Assembly: GCF_002135345.1 (NCBI RefSeq)
Contig: NZ_NEGI01000001.1
Location: 614,244-678,243 of the forward strand
Length of the DNA: 64,000 nucleotides
Source of the DNA: Acinetobacter sp. ANC 4648
Lineage (GTDB): Bacteria > Pseudomonadota > Gammaproteobacteria > Pseudomonadales > Moraxellaceae
Direction of reading: 5' to 3'
Shown piece after piece: positions 28,754 to 37,684 of the stretch. Numbering within the stretch: the stretch's first letter is position 1; every line of letters begins with the position of its first letter. The notes below the pieces were generated by a model, which was given only the letters and a program-made list of their open reading frames with translations, made no database searches and was not told the origin of the DNA. Position numbers and translations under genes: made by a program.

Positions 28754-30613
28754 ATGGCGACATTGAAACAGCAAGTATTATTCCTACTTGTGGCTTTTTT
28801 ATCCGTGTTCATTTTTTTCTTATACCAAGAAGATCTCAGTAAGTTCTTACAATTCAGTGAGCCTTATCAAAAATTGCGCCTATATAAATATGGTTTTTCT
28901 GTTCTCCTAAATTATTCTTTTATTAGCTTATTTTACTTATTTTTAAGAAAAACTTTTGCAACCCTTTTACTGAGCCAATTCTTGGTTTTTTTTCTGACTT
29001 TTATTAACATCAAAAAAGAGCAATATTTATCATCTAGCTTTGTACCCAATGATTTTTTGTTAGTCAAAGAAACCTTTATTGCCTCTCCTTTTTTTCTAAA
29101 AATCACTGTCTTTACAGGGATTACATTATTTTTAGCTTTATTCATTTTTCTATATAAAAAAGAGCGTTTTGGAAAGAATAAGCTATTGTTAGTCAATGCA
29201 GTTTTTTCAGTTTCTATACTTTCATTTTTTGTGACTGCAAATTTTACCAATAATTTTAGTCAGGCCTGCTCACCTGCGAAGAAATCGTCACTGTGCCAAT
29301 ACACTGCCTTTTTACCGAATACGCGTGGTGATTGGGTGGGTGATCATCTGACCATTAAAAATTTAGGTTTTACCACTTTCTTTTTTTCAAAATCAGTCGA
29401 CAGTATTAATACCAAAATCTTTCAAACTGAAAATATTCCTGAAGATAAAGTTCAGGCTTTATATGCTGAACCAGTCGCCCAAACCAATCCTCCTGTGACT
29501 CATCCGCAGAAAAACCCAGTGTTACCCAATATTATTTTTGTGATGAGCGAATCACATTGGGATGCAACTCAGCTGGATAAAAGCATTCCAAAAAATATTA
29601 CCCCAACCATTCATAAAAATCAGGTCTCCACACTGCTCTCGCCTAGTTTTGGAGGAGGGACGGCGAATGTCGAGTTTGAAGTTTTAACCAGTTTAAATGT
29701 TTTACTGAATCAGAATGAATTGGCTTATGTCTCTAAACTTAAACGTCCGACATACTCTCTTCCTATGTATCTAAATACATTAGGTTATGACACCACAGCG
29801 ATGCATAATAATGGTAAGTATTTTTATAATCGTAGCGCGGTATACCAAAATCTAGGTTTCAACCGATTTACCTCAATTGAAAATATGGTCAATGCCGCTG
29901 ATCGCCAAAAATTTATTAATCAGGCGGGTTGGGCAACAGATGATTTATTGTATAGCAGCATTCACGATCAATTAAAAAATACAGAGCAACCACAATTTAT
30001 TTATGCGATCAGTGTCGAAAACCATCCAATGTACAGTGATGATCGTTTTGGGAAAGACAACTATAAAATTACCAAAGCGGGTATTAGTGATGCATCCAAG
30101 CGCCAATTAAATACTTATTTAACCGGCATGAAACGTGCAGATGATAAATTAAAAGGTTTAATTGAAGATGTTAAACAATTAGATCGCCCGACCATCATCA
30201 TTTTCTTTGGTGACCATCTACCAAATTTACAAGCCGTGTATGATGAATATGGCTTCTTTGCTTCAGCACAGGAAAAAACTGAGAAAAAGGATGTTAGGTT
30301 TTTTGAAACGCCTTTAGCCATTTGGAGTAACTTCCCAATTGACCGTAAAAAATTACAAGGAGATTTTATTGCGGCGCATTTCTTAGGCCCTAAAGTTTTA
30401 GAAGCGGCACATATTCCTCTTTCACCTTATTATACATTTATTAATAAAGTCAGCTCATGCTATAACGCAGTGCATCAAACGGCGGTAATGCCGAAAAAAG
30501 AATGTAACTTTGATCAAACACAAATATTAAATCAATATAAAGACCTGAACATGGATGTACTCAACGGTAAAAATTTTAGTTATCAAATGCTAAAGACTCC
30601 AGCGGAAAGTTAA
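28754..30613 (+). CDS. LTA-synthase-like sulfatase-fold membrane phosphotransferase
   Basis: A 619-residue inner-membrane protein. It has about four or five N-terminal membrane helices followed by a periplasmic alkaline-phosphatase/sulfatase-fold domain from about residue 260. The metal and nucleophile motifs of LtaS/OpgB-type enzymes are present: PNIIFVMSESHWD (metal Glu), GGGTANVEFEVLTSLN (nucleophile Thr), and FFGDHLPNL. Such enzymes transfer phosphoglycerol or phosphoethanolamine from phospholipid to a periplasmic glycan. I use the ATG at 28754 because the promoter -10 lies just before the earlier TTG. The acceptor is unknown; osmoregulated glucans or an envelope glycan are options. Confidence 0.8.
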   Translation: MATLKQQVLFLLVAFLSVFIFFLYQEDLSKFLQFSEPYQKLRLYKYGFSVLLNYSFISLFYLFLRKTFATLLLSQFLVFFLTFINIKKEQYLSSSFVPNDFLLVKETFIASPFFLKITVFTGITLFLALFIFLYKKERFGKNKLLLVNAVFSVSILSFFVTANFTNNFSQACSPAKKSSLCQYTAFLPNTRGDWVGDHLTIKNLGFTTFFFSKSVDSINTKIFQTENIPEDKVQALYAEPVAQTNPPVTHPQKNPVLPNIIFVMSESHWDATQLDKSIPKNITPTIHKNQVSTLLSPSFGGGTANVEFEVLTSLNVLLNQNELAYVSKLKRPTYSLPMYLNTLGYDTTAMHNNGKYFYNRSAVYQNLGFNRFTSIENMVNAADRQKFINQAGWATDDLLYSSIHDQLKNTEQPQFIYAISVENHPMYSDDRFGKDNYKITKAGISDASKRQLNTYLTGMKRADDKLKGLIEDVKQLDRPTIIIFFGDHLPNLQAVYDEYGFFASAQEKTEKKDVRFFETPLAIWSNFPIDRKKLQGDFIAAHFLGPKVLEAAHIPLSPYYTFINKVSSCYNAVHQTAVMPKKECNFDQTQILNQYKDLNMDVLNGKNFSYQMLKTPAES

Positions 30614-30646
30614 TTTTTAGGACGACTCTTCGGAGTCTTCATTCTC

Positions 30647-30787
30647 TTACTTCAGATTTTCTTTAGACAAATTATTATTTAAAGATGAATCTCGAGTTTC
30701 AACATTTCCAGAGCGAGGATCACCAGCCATGATTAAAAAAGTAATTACTGCAAATAAAATAATCAATATTTTCATCAGCAAACTCAT
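30647..30787 (-). CDS. Small single-span membrane protein, 46 aa
   Basis: A short open frame reading MSLLMKILIILFAVITFLIM followed by a polar tail (AGDPRSGNVETRDSSLNNNL and six more residues). The first 20 residues form one hydrophobic helix; the tail is charged and Asn-rich, like many small bacterial membrane proteins. It lies between the sulfatase-family gene and the plcC terminator, on the - strand. No strong ribosome site is seen, and Met5 is an alternative start. I do not recognise a family. The sharp boundary between the membrane helix and hydrophilic tail is the main reason to believe it is coding. Confidence 0.5.
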   Translation of the reverse strand: MSLLMKILIILFAVITFLIMAGDPRSGNVETRDSSLNNNLSKENLK

Positions 30788-30921
30788 TACAAAAAATTTA
30801 TATTCAGCCTAACGGGAGGATATGACAGATTGTGGTAGATTTTGTATATCAACAACAACATCTTGCAAGTAGTTATGTATCTATAAAAAAGTCTATCGAT
30901 CTCAATAACTCAAAATTTTAT

Positions 30922-30951
30922 AAAAAAATAAGGTGCATATAGCACCTTATT
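30922..30951 (-). terminator. Rho-independent terminator after plcC
   Basis: Perfect ten-base arms (AATAAGGTGC and GCACCTTATT) around a 5-base loop; a T7 run follows on the - strand. It starts 20 bases beyond the plcC stop. Confidence 0.88.
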
Positions 30952-30971
30952 AAATATTTCAAAAACTCAAA

Positions 30972-33137
30972 CTAGGACTCTATAAAGCCCATATATGGGT
31001 CTGAAATTGAGTCTTCATTGGTTTCAATCCTGCCTGCAAAACGACGTTTATACGTTGGATCATCTACCATGGTGACTGTGAAATCATACCAACCACCGAA
31101 TTGTGACATATCCCAATGTAGCTCTTTTTCAGTTGATGCTGTCTCGATATTCCAAGTCTGGTTGGGTAAGTAAGCATTGGCTTTAATCAACAGTTTTGTA
31201 GATTTAGTTGAATCATTACGAACTTTCAAATAAATTTTAGGATCACACTCTTCTACACACACTCTTACTTCTGCTAGAGATTCTCTTTGGCTGGCTTTAT
31301 TCAGATCACCCATAAAATGGCGATGGAAACCATTTGGCCCCAAGACCCATAAATCATATTGTCCTTGTTGAGCCGCCCAACTATGATCTAATTGTTTACC
31401 TGCTTCTAACATATAACGATGTGGAATTGCGTCTAAATTTAAACGATCATAGACGTGGAACACAGCAGCTTGCGTTCCTGTATTTGAGAATATCAGCTTA
31501 ACTGTTTGAGCCGTGAGATCCACTTTGGCACTACTATGTAATATATAAGGCAACGCACGTGAGGGACGAATTCCCATATCTTGTACTGGGTATTGCTGGC
31601 TTAAGGGTCGTGATACTTGTGGCATTGCAGCCTGAGAGGTACGAATTGCATCTACCTCTGCTTTGCTCTTCTTCCCATCTAAACTCGGAAGAGCCAATAA
31701 ATTAGGTGTTTTAAAATTAAAGGCTGAGGTTAAATCACCACATACAGTACGACGATACGGGCTAATATTCGGCTCTTGTACACCAAAACGTTGCTCCAAG
31801 AAACGAATTACAGAAGTATGATCAAAGACTTGAGAATTAACCCATCCTCCGCGACTCCAAGGTGAAATAACATACATCGGTACACGCACCCCCGGCCCAT
31901 ACACACGACCATCTGGCTTCGGTTGTGATTTTGAAGTATCTACAGCTTTATGATCAAAATATTCGTAAGACATTTGTTGATCGGACAGCGTCGTTTTCCC
32001 CTGTAGCACACCATTGGCATCTCGCGATGGAGCACTTGGTGAGGGTATATGATCAAAAAAACCATCATTTTCATCAAAATTCACCAACAAAACCGTCTGA
32101 CTCCACACATCAGGATTATTGGTTAATGCATTTAAAACTTCTTGAATATACCACGCACCCTGCACAGGGCTGGAAGGTCCAGGATGCTCACTATAGGTCG
32201 CTGGTGCAACAATCCAACTGACTTGTGGTAACTGACCTTGAGCAATATCATCTTTCAATGTACCTAAAAAACCACCGTCAGGCATTGTATTTGCAATCGC
32301 TTTATAAAGTGGCTGCTTAGCATCGATTGCAGCATCATAAGCTGGACAAATGGCTGAATTACTCACTGGCTGACCTGAAAGCTCATTGGCACGACGATAC
32401 TGTTTAAAACCAGCTAAAGGATTATCCGTAAAATTATCTGGCATATTTTGATAAATTTTCCATGTCACCCCTGCTTGCTGTAACCGCTCAGGATAAGTCA
32501 TCCATTCATAACCTTGTGTTGATGGACCGATCTCATCAAATTCATTCACCACACTGGCAACATTTGCTCCAGTTGGGCCATTCGTCCCCGTCCAAATAAA
32601 CTTTCGGTTTGGGTTGGTTCCAGCATGCATAGCACAGTGATATGCATCGCAAATTGTAAATGCATTGGCTAAAGCAAACTGAAATTCAACTTCTTGTTTT
32701 TTATAATAACCCATCGACTGAGGCTGTTTATATTTAACCCAGTTGGACATGCGACCTGCATCCCAAGCCGCTTGGCCATCTGACCATGAGTGTGGCGTTC
32801 CACTGACACGCTGTGCATTGCCTCGACTACTGTCTAAATGATACGGCAATACTTTATTTTGAGTTGCGTCGTACTGTTCCCACACCTTACGTCCATTGCT
32901 TAAGGGAATCGTAAAACGGTCACCAAAGCCACGAACCCCCTTTAACGTTCCAAAATAATTATCAAAAGATCGATTTTCTTGAGTCAAAATGACCACATGT
33001 TTGACATCCTTGATGGTGCCTGTATCTACTTTGGCATCGATCGCTAAAGCTTTTTGGATACTTAGGGGAAAACTGGCTAAGGCTGCTGTTCCAAACATAG
33101 TTTTAGTTGAATTAAGCAAAAATTCACGACGATTCAT
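30972..33137 (-). CDS. plcC: Tat-exported phosphocholine-specific phospholipase C
   Basis: A 721-residue phosphoesterase of the acid-phosphatase-like phospholipase C family, hydrolysing phosphatidylcholine or sphingomyelin. The N-terminus has a twin-arginine signal (NRREFLLNSTKTMFG). The catalytic domain shows TQENRSFDNYFG (residues 52-63) and NFDENDGFFDH (residues about 352-362). Two C-terminal beta domains typical of the family follow from about residue 520. I start at the ATG preceded by AAGGA, 17 codons after the longest frame start. A small lipoprotein gene lies 26 bases upstream on the same strand. Acinetobacter typically carries two such phospholipases; only one is here. Confidence 0.93.
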   Translation of the reverse strand: MNRREFLLNSTKTMFGTAALASFPLSIQKALAIDAKVDTGTIKDVKHVVILTQENRSFDNYFGTLKGVRGFGDRFTIPLSNGRKVWEQYDATQNKVLPYHLDSSRGNAQRVSGTPHSWSDGQAAWDAGRMSNWVKYKQPQSMGYYKKQEVEFQFALANAFTICDAYHCAMHAGTNPNRKFIWTGTNGPTGANVASVVNEFDEIGPSTQGYEWMTYPERLQQAGVTWKIYQNMPDNFTDNPLAGFKQYRRANELSGQPVSNSAICPAYDAAIDAKQPLYKAIANTMPDGGFLGTLKDDIAQGQLPQVSWIVAPATYSEHPGPSSPVQGAWYIQEVLNALTNNPDVWSQTVLLVNFDENDGFFDHIPSPSAPSRDANGVLQGKTTLSDQQMSYEYFDHKAVDTSKSQPKPDGRVYGPGVRVPMYVISPWSRGGWVNSQVFDHTSVIRFLEQRFGVQEPNISPYRRTVCGDLTSAFNFKTPNLLALPSLDGKKSKAEVDAIRTSQAAMPQVSRPLSQQYPVQDMGIRPSRALPYILHSSAKVDLTAQTVKLIFSNTGTQAAVFHVYDRLNLDAIPHRYMLEAGKQLDHSWAAQQGQYDLWVLGPNGFHRHFMGDLNKASQRESLAEVRVCVEECDPKIYLKVRNDSTKSTKLLIKANAYLPNQTWNIETASTEKELHWDMSQFGGWYDFTVTMVDDPTYKRRFAGRIETNEDSISDPYMGFIES

Positions 33138-33163
33138 TATTCTGTCCTTCTCATTCTTATTTA

Positions 33164-33295
33164 TTATGGGGCGCAATGTATTTTGCAATTTGAGATCGGT
33201 GGATTTGGTGTTGAATTCTTATTGTCATTGCCATCCTTACATGCACTGAGCATTAAACTACTACTAAACATTAAACTAAGAATTAAAAATCGCAT
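33164..33295 (-). CDS. Small lipoprotein, 43 aa, upstream of plcC
   Basis: A short frame encoding MRFLILSLMFSSSLMLSACK and a polar, Asn/Pro-rich tail with two further Cys (SNCKIHCAP). The signal peptide ends in a textbook lipobox (LSAC), so after processing it would be a lipidated peptide of 25 residues. It ends 26 bases before the plcC start on the same strand, suggesting co-transcription. It is too short for most gene callers. I do not recognise a family. The lipobox and its position make coding likely; the role is unknown. Confidence 0.6.
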   Translation of the reverse strand: MRFLILSLMFSSSLMLSACKDGNDNKNSTPNPPISNCKIHCAP

Positions 33296-33396
33296 CGGTC
33301 AAATCCATGAATGAAAGATGCTCATAGTCAATACAAGCGCAATGACAGTTTGGTGATGCTTTCATGGCAATTTAATTAATTTTCTATTTTAAATAT

Positions 33397-33424
33397 AAAA
33401 AACGCATCCGAAGATGCGTTTTTT
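33397..33424 (-). terminator. Rho-independent terminator after rph
   Basis: AAAACGCATC and GATGCGTTTT arms around a very short loop, with A and T runs on both sides, so it can act in either direction; rph ends 23 bases away on the - strand. Confidence 0.85.
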
Positions 33425-33447
33425 AGTTCAGGAATTATTGAGTTAAA

Positions 33448-34164
33448 TTACCAACCCAATGCTTCCTGTTGTTTTTTAACTAATTCTTGGATGCCTTTTT
33501 CAGCCATTTCAAGCATTGCATTTGATTGGGCACGAGTAAATGGTTTTTCTTCCGCAGTCCCTTGAATTTCAATGAATTCACCAGCTTGAGTCATGACAAC
33601 ATTTAAGTCTGTTTGGCAGCTTGAATCTTCTTCATAGCAAAGATCAAGTAATACTTCATCTTGGTATATACCTACAGAAATTGCAGCAACTAACCCCTTT
33701 AAAGGATCTTGTTTAATTTTCTTTTTCTCAAGCAACACATTCATGGCATCAATGAGTGCTACTGCTGCACCCGTAATTGCTGCTGTACGTGTACCGCCAT
33801 CGGCTTGGATCACATCACAGTCAATAGTAATGGTATTTTCACCTAATTTTTTCAGGTCAACCATGGCACGAAGACTACGTCCAATCAGACGCTGAATTTC
33901 TTGAGTACGACCACTTTGTTTACCACGAGCAGCTTCACGATCACTACGCGTATGAGTTGAACGTGGCAACATACCGTATTCAGCAGTTACCCAACCTTGT
34001 CCCTTACCCTTAAGAAAACGAGGAACTGAATTATCAATACTTGCTGTACAAAGTACTTTAGTATGACCAAATTCAACCAATACTGAACCTTCCGCATAAC
34101 GCGTATAGTTACGGGTAATTTTAACATCACGTAATTGGTCTAACGTACGTTGGTCGATACGCAT
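33448..34164 (-). CDS. rph: Ribonuclease PH
   Basis: A 238-residue phosphorolytic 3' exoribonuclease that trims tRNA 3' ends. It starts [20 protein letters not shown], has MLPRSTHTR and the [17 protein letters not shown] segment (about residues 115-131), and ends with the [14 protein letters not shown] helix. The length is standard. The N-terminal RNA-binding arginines are intact, so no sign of the rph-1-type truncation known in E. coli K-12 lines. Confidence 0.96.
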   Translation of the reverse strand: MRIDQRTLDQLRDVKITRNYTRYAEGSVLVEFGHTKVLCTASIDNSVPRFLKGKGQGWVTAEYGMLPRSTHTRSDREAARGKQSGRTQEIQRLIGRSLRAMVDLKKLGENTITIDCDVIQADGGTRTAAITGAAVALIDAMNVLLEKKKIKQDPLKGLVAAISVGIYQDEVLLDLCYEEDSSCQTDLNVVMTQAGEFIEIQGTAEEKPFTRAQSNAMLEMAEKGIQELVKKQQEALGW

Positions 34165-34477
34165 AATTCATCCTTATAATGACTTAAATTAATTGCGCAC
34201 GATTATAACAGAAGCCGATGCGATGATTTCGTTACAGCTTGATGGTTTTTGCATATAGTCTGCTCAGCCCTTTGAAATAAAATCGCCAGTTTGATAAAAA
34301 TCCTATGTATCTCTTTCATTTAGCGGCTTACTAACACAATGCTTTGACAAATTACTTAGACAAAACTTCCACTCCAACATAACATTTCAATGACTTTTCA
34401 TCCTTGAAAAGTAAGATTTAACCAATGTAGATAATGCTCAATATTCATTTTATTTGAAACAATGCATTCATCTGGTT
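34165..34477. other. Intergenic stretch between the desaturase and rph
   Basis: About 310 bases with no credible reading frame. It should contain the rph promoter on the - strand and the end of the desaturase transcript. I see no strong hairpin followed by T. Confidence 0.5.
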
Positions 34478-35620
34478 TTAAGCAAAAATTCCTTTCACTT
34501 TTTGTAAAGACTGCATAAATGTATGTGTCATCGAATTTGGCAGAGAACATTTTGCTAAACGCACCCATACACTCCCAAATTGCTGAAAGAAATTTGCTTC
34601 ATTATAATTTATGCCATATTCAGCACATAAAGCCTTAATCTGAGGAGCTACTTGCGCATAACGATTGGCAGGCATGTCAGGAAATAAATGATGCTCAATT
34701 TGATGACTCAAATTACCACTTAAAATATGTAAGGATTGCGTACCTGTAAAATTACTTGAACCACGGATTTGACGTAAATACCATTCCGCACGTGTTTCAT
34801 TTTCCGTATTGTCTGCTTCAAAAGTCTCAGCATCCTCAGTAAAATGGCCATTAAAAATCACGGCTGAAGACCACAAACTACGAATCACATTGGCAATCGC
34901 ATTCCCAGCTAAAACAGGTAAAGCATTCGGTCCTGCAATCACAGGAAAAAATACATAATCTTTTAGAATCTGACGGCGTGCTTTTTTACGAAACTTACTT
35001 GCATCTTGCCAAACCTGTTGCCAGGTTTTGGTTTTATAGATTAGTGCATCTTCCAAATGCAAATTTTGTAAGCCAACATACCATTCAAAAAACACCATCA
35101 ATTGCATTGCTAAAGGAATATTCAATAAAAATCGCGGTTCCCATTTTTGCGATTCACTTACTCGCAACAAGCCATAACCAACATCGTGATCTTTGCCAAC
35201 AATATTGGTATAAGTATGATGCACATAATTATGTGTGTATTTCCAATCATCACCTGCAGCCATCGTATCCCAGTCATAATTGGCACCATTCAGACTCGGA
35301 TCATTGAGCCAGTCAAATTGACCATGCATCACGTTATGACCCAATTCCATATTTTCGACGATTTTGGAAATTCCCAACAAGCCTGTTCCAACCACCCAAA
35401 CAGGCGGAATCCAGCCCGCAAACATCAACATACCACGTGAAGCAATTTCGCTATAACGAACAAAATTACGAATTTTATAAATGTATTGCGCATCTTGTTC
35501 ACCTAGATGCTCCATTACTTCACGACGGATTGTATCAATACGACGACCAAACTCGGCTGTTTGTTCTGGACTCAAGTGTTGCGATGGACTATTTTTTGGA
35601 AAATTGACGGATATATTCAT
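34478..35620 (-). CDS. desB: Membrane fatty acid desaturase (DesB-like)
   Basis: A 380-residue di-iron acyl desaturase. The three histidine boxes are present: HNVMH (about residue 92), HNYVHH (about 130), and QIEHH near residue 318. Membrane segments lie between the first boxes. It introduces a double bond into acyl chains of lipid or acyl-CoA, using electrons from the reductase encoded 140 bases upstream. The ATG chosen has AGGAG 8 bases upstream; the longer frame has an unlikely N-terminus. Gene order reductase-desaturase with a divergent TetR matches P. aeruginosa desCB/desT; the symbol rests on that comparison. Confidence 0.88.
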   Translation of the reverse strand: MNISVNFPKNSPSQHLSPEQTAEFGRRIDTIRREVMEHLGEQDAQYIYKIRNFVRYSEIASRGMLMFAGWIPPVWVVGTGLLGISKIVENMELGHNVMHGQFDWLNDPSLNGANYDWDTMAAGDDWKYTHNYVHHTYTNIVGKDHDVGYGLLRVSESQKWEPRFLLNIPLAMQLMVFFEWYVGLQNLHLEDALIYKTKTWQQVWQDASKFRKKARRQILKDYVFFPVIAGPNALPVLAGNAIANVIRSLWSSAVIFNGHFTEDAETFEADNTENETRAEWYLRQIRGSSNFTGTQSLHILSGNLSHQIEHHLFPDMPANRYAQVAPQIKALCAEYGINYNEANFFQQFGSVWVRLAKCSLPNSMTHTFMQSLQKVKGIFA

Positions 35621-35760
35621 TATTTTTCTCCTACCTGATTCAAATATTTTTAAATCACAGACTGAAATTTTGAAACAACACTCCCTCAAGCTCATAGCTA
35701 AAATGAAGCCTAAAAAATATGTTTTAATTAATTTAAAGTGTCCGACCTAAAATCTTATTT

Positions 35761-36783
35761 TTAAAGATTGATCACCACAGGACTCACGGCCTGACTAATA
35801 CATAGCTTGATTTGAGTCTGACTGGAATGATCAATTTCACCCGTCAGAATATTTTTGGTTGAACCACTCACTTTGGTACAGGTACAGGTGTTACATATGC
35901 CCATACGGCAACCATGGGTTGGTCTTAGCCCTGCCTGCTCAGCACTTTCTAGTAAATTAGATTTCGCTTCAAATTTTTGCTGTGAACGTAAAAATGTCAC
36001 GGGTTGAACAGCTAAAGTTTCATCAACCATCACTTGGAAATACTCTTGCTTTAACTGCTGAGAAATTCCAAATTGCTGATAGATCTGATTTAAACTTTGC
36101 ATCATCGCTTTTGCCCCACACGCATAACTTTGACGTTGCTGGAAATCTGGAACGAATCGCTGTAATAACTCAAGGGTTAGATGCTGCTTCTGCTGACTGG
36201 TGTTGACAGGATGATAGTTAAATTGAGGGTATTGCTGTACCAATTGCTCGAAATCGAGATGAAAAGCATCATCACGTGTAAAATAAATTAAATCGATATT
36301 TTGTATATTACGTGACAGTGCATCCTGTAAAAGTGCATAAATCGCGGTAATGCCACTACCTGAAGCCAGTAATAAAATAGAATGCGAACAATCGTCTAAA
36401 ACAAATTCACCTTGGCTTTGTGATAATTCTACAATACTGCCAAAATCCATTTGGGTTAAAGCATTGGAAACTTTACCTTGCTGTTTCACCGCAATAAGAA
36501 CATCACCATTCGCTAAAATTTTAACAATCGAATAACTACGTTGCTGACGAATACCTTCGATCACCACAGTTAAAAGTACACTCTGCCCTGCTTTAAACTG
36601 TTGTGATTTAAAATTGTGGTTCGGCCGCAGTTGAATTTGATAAAAACCTGCACTGAAAGCACGCGTTTTAATAATTGAAGCTTTAATCTTTTTCCAAGCC
36701 CAAACTGGATTGATTTTTTCAGCGATAAAATCGATAAAATCCTCACGAATCCATTCTGGCTGATACTGTATATAATGACTCAT
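35761..36783 (-). CDS. desC: Ferredoxin-type NAD(P)H oxidoreductase for the desaturase (DesC-like)
   Basis: A 340-residue electron-transfer protein. An N-terminal FAD-binding beta barrel carries the RSYS motif (QQRSYSIV, about residue 82), then an NAD(P)-binding domain with ASGSGITAIYALL. A C-terminal plant-type 2Fe-2S ferredoxin domain has the cysteine cluster CRMGICNTCTC and a distant Cys in KLCISQA. It should deliver electrons to the downstream desaturase. The ATG at 36783 has AGAGGAAC just upstream and gives MSHYIQYQPE. Three palindromic operators lie between it and the divergent TetR gene. Confidence 0.9.
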   Translation of the reverse strand: MSHYIQYQPEWIREDFIDFIAEKINPVWAWKKIKASIIKTRAFSAGFYQIQLRPNHNFKSQQFKAGQSVLLTVVIEGIRQQRSYSIVKILANGDVLIAVKQQGKVSNALTQMDFGSIVELSQSQGEFVLDDCSHSILLLASGSGITAIYALLQDALSRNIQNIDLIYFTRDDAFHLDFEQLVQQYPQFNYHPVNTSQQKQHLTLELLQRFVPDFQQRQSYACGAKAMMQSLNQIYQQFGISQQLKQEYFQVMVDETLAVQPVTFLRSQQKFEAKSNLLESAEQAGLRPTHGCRMGICNTCTCTKVSGSTKNILTGEIDHSSQTQIKLCISQAVSPVVINL

Positions 36784-36815
36784 GTTGCGTTCCTCTTTGT
36801 GCTTGCTATTTATTG

Positions 36816-36833
36816 AGTGAACATGTGTTCTTT
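36816..36833. promoter_or_regulatory. DesT/FabR-like operator 1
   Basis: Eighteen bases, AGTGAACATGTGTTCTTT, containing a perfect GAACATGTGTTC palindrome. It is nearest the reductase gene. The left arm AGTGAAC is repeated in operator 2. Confidence 0.65.
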
Positions 36834-36834
36834 T

Positions 36835-36852
36835 AGTGAACATATGCACACT
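36835..36852. promoter_or_regulatory. DesT/FabR-like operator 2
   Basis: Eighteen bases, AGTGAACATATGCACACT, an imperfect palindrome starting 19 bases after operator 1, so the two sites lie almost end to end. Confidence 0.65.
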
Positions 36853-36871
36853 ATACTCAAATTTAGCACTC

Positions 36872-36889
36872 AGTCAACACATGTACACT
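36872..36889. promoter_or_regulatory. DesT/FabR-like operator 3
   Basis: Eighteen bases, AGTCAACACATGTACACT, an imperfect palindrome with the same AGT(C/G)-AC ... ACT ends as operators 1 and 2. It is nearest the TetR gene, suggesting autoregulation. Confidence 0.65.
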
Positions 36890-36958
36890 GACATTCGTCG
36901 TTTAATTTTTACCAATTTTTGATAGACTCACCGCATCCCATTAATCTTAGGTATCAGA

Positions 36959-37606
36959 ATGTCGATTCGTGATGAACGAAAACAACAAAGCCGCCAAGCC
37001 TTATTGGACGCTGCTTTGCGTTTAAGTACCTCAGGTCGATCATTTTCGAGTATCAGTCTGCGTGAAGTTGCACGTGAAGTCGGCTTAGTGCCTACGGCTT
37101 TTTATCGACATTTTCAAGATATGGATGAATTGGGCAAAGAACTGGTCGATCAAGTCGCACTCGATTTAAAAACCATTTTGCATCAGCTTGGACAAACCTA
37201 TTTAAACCAGCCTAAAACCAAGACCAAGGCTAGTTTAGAATTATTTTTTTCTGCTGTAGATCAGAATCCCGCACCTTGGATTTTTATGATTGCAGAACGC
37301 TGGGGCGGAGCTGAAGCGGTTCGCCATGCGATCTCAAGAGAAATTGACTATCTCAATCAGGACTTTGCCACTGACTTAGAAAAAATAGACAGCGTGCAAC
37401 ATTTTCACAATATGCATGATTTAAAAGTCTTATCGAATATCTTAATTAATCTCTCGTTTACTTGGGCAATGTCGTGGATTAGTTTAGTTCGCCAAACACC
37501 GAGTATTGAATTAGAACTCGAAAAAATGGCCTTAAAAAATCAAACAGTGACCCAAATTCAGCTTATTTTTAGAGGGATTTCAAATTGGGAACGGCCTAAA
37601 AATTAA
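36959..37606 (+). CDS. desT: TetR-family regulator of unsaturated fatty acid synthesis (DesT/FabR-like)
   Basis: A 215-residue TetR-type repressor. The N-terminal helix-turn-helix (SISLREVAREVGLVPTAFYR, residues 25-44) and the following HFQDMDELGKELVDQ closely resemble the FabR/DesT subgroup, which senses the saturated/unsaturated acyl-CoA ratio. It is divergent from the desaturase operon and separated by a region with three 18-base palindromes of one type. It therefore probably represses desCB and itself. It converges with dsbA at a shared terminator. Assignment as DesT rather than FabR follows from its neighbours. Confidence 0.85.
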   Translation: MSIRDERKQQSRQALLDAALRLSTSGRSFSSISLREVAREVGLVPTAFYRHFQDMDELGKELVDQVALDLKTILHQLGQTYLNQPKTKTKASLELFFSAVDQNPAPWIFMIAERWGGAEAVRHAISREIDYLNQDFATDLEKIDSVQHFHNMHDLKVLSNILINLSFTWAMSWISLVRQTPSIELELEKMALKNQTVTQIQLIFRGISNWERPKN

Positions 37607-37647
37607 ACAACTCATTTCTGTTATCAATTTGAAGATTCATAAAATTT

Positions 37648-37672
37648 AAAAACCCGCTCAACGCGGGTTTTT
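37648..37672. terminator. Bidirectional terminator between desT and dsbA
   Basis: CCCGC and GCGGG arms with A5 before and T5 after, between convergent genes. Confidence 0.85.
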
Positions 37673-37684
37673 AAATAACAATGC

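Noticed and set aside
34978..35440. Two + strand frames opposite the desaturase
   Set aside because: They are antisense shadows of a clear desaturase gene with His boxes; composition is non-coding.
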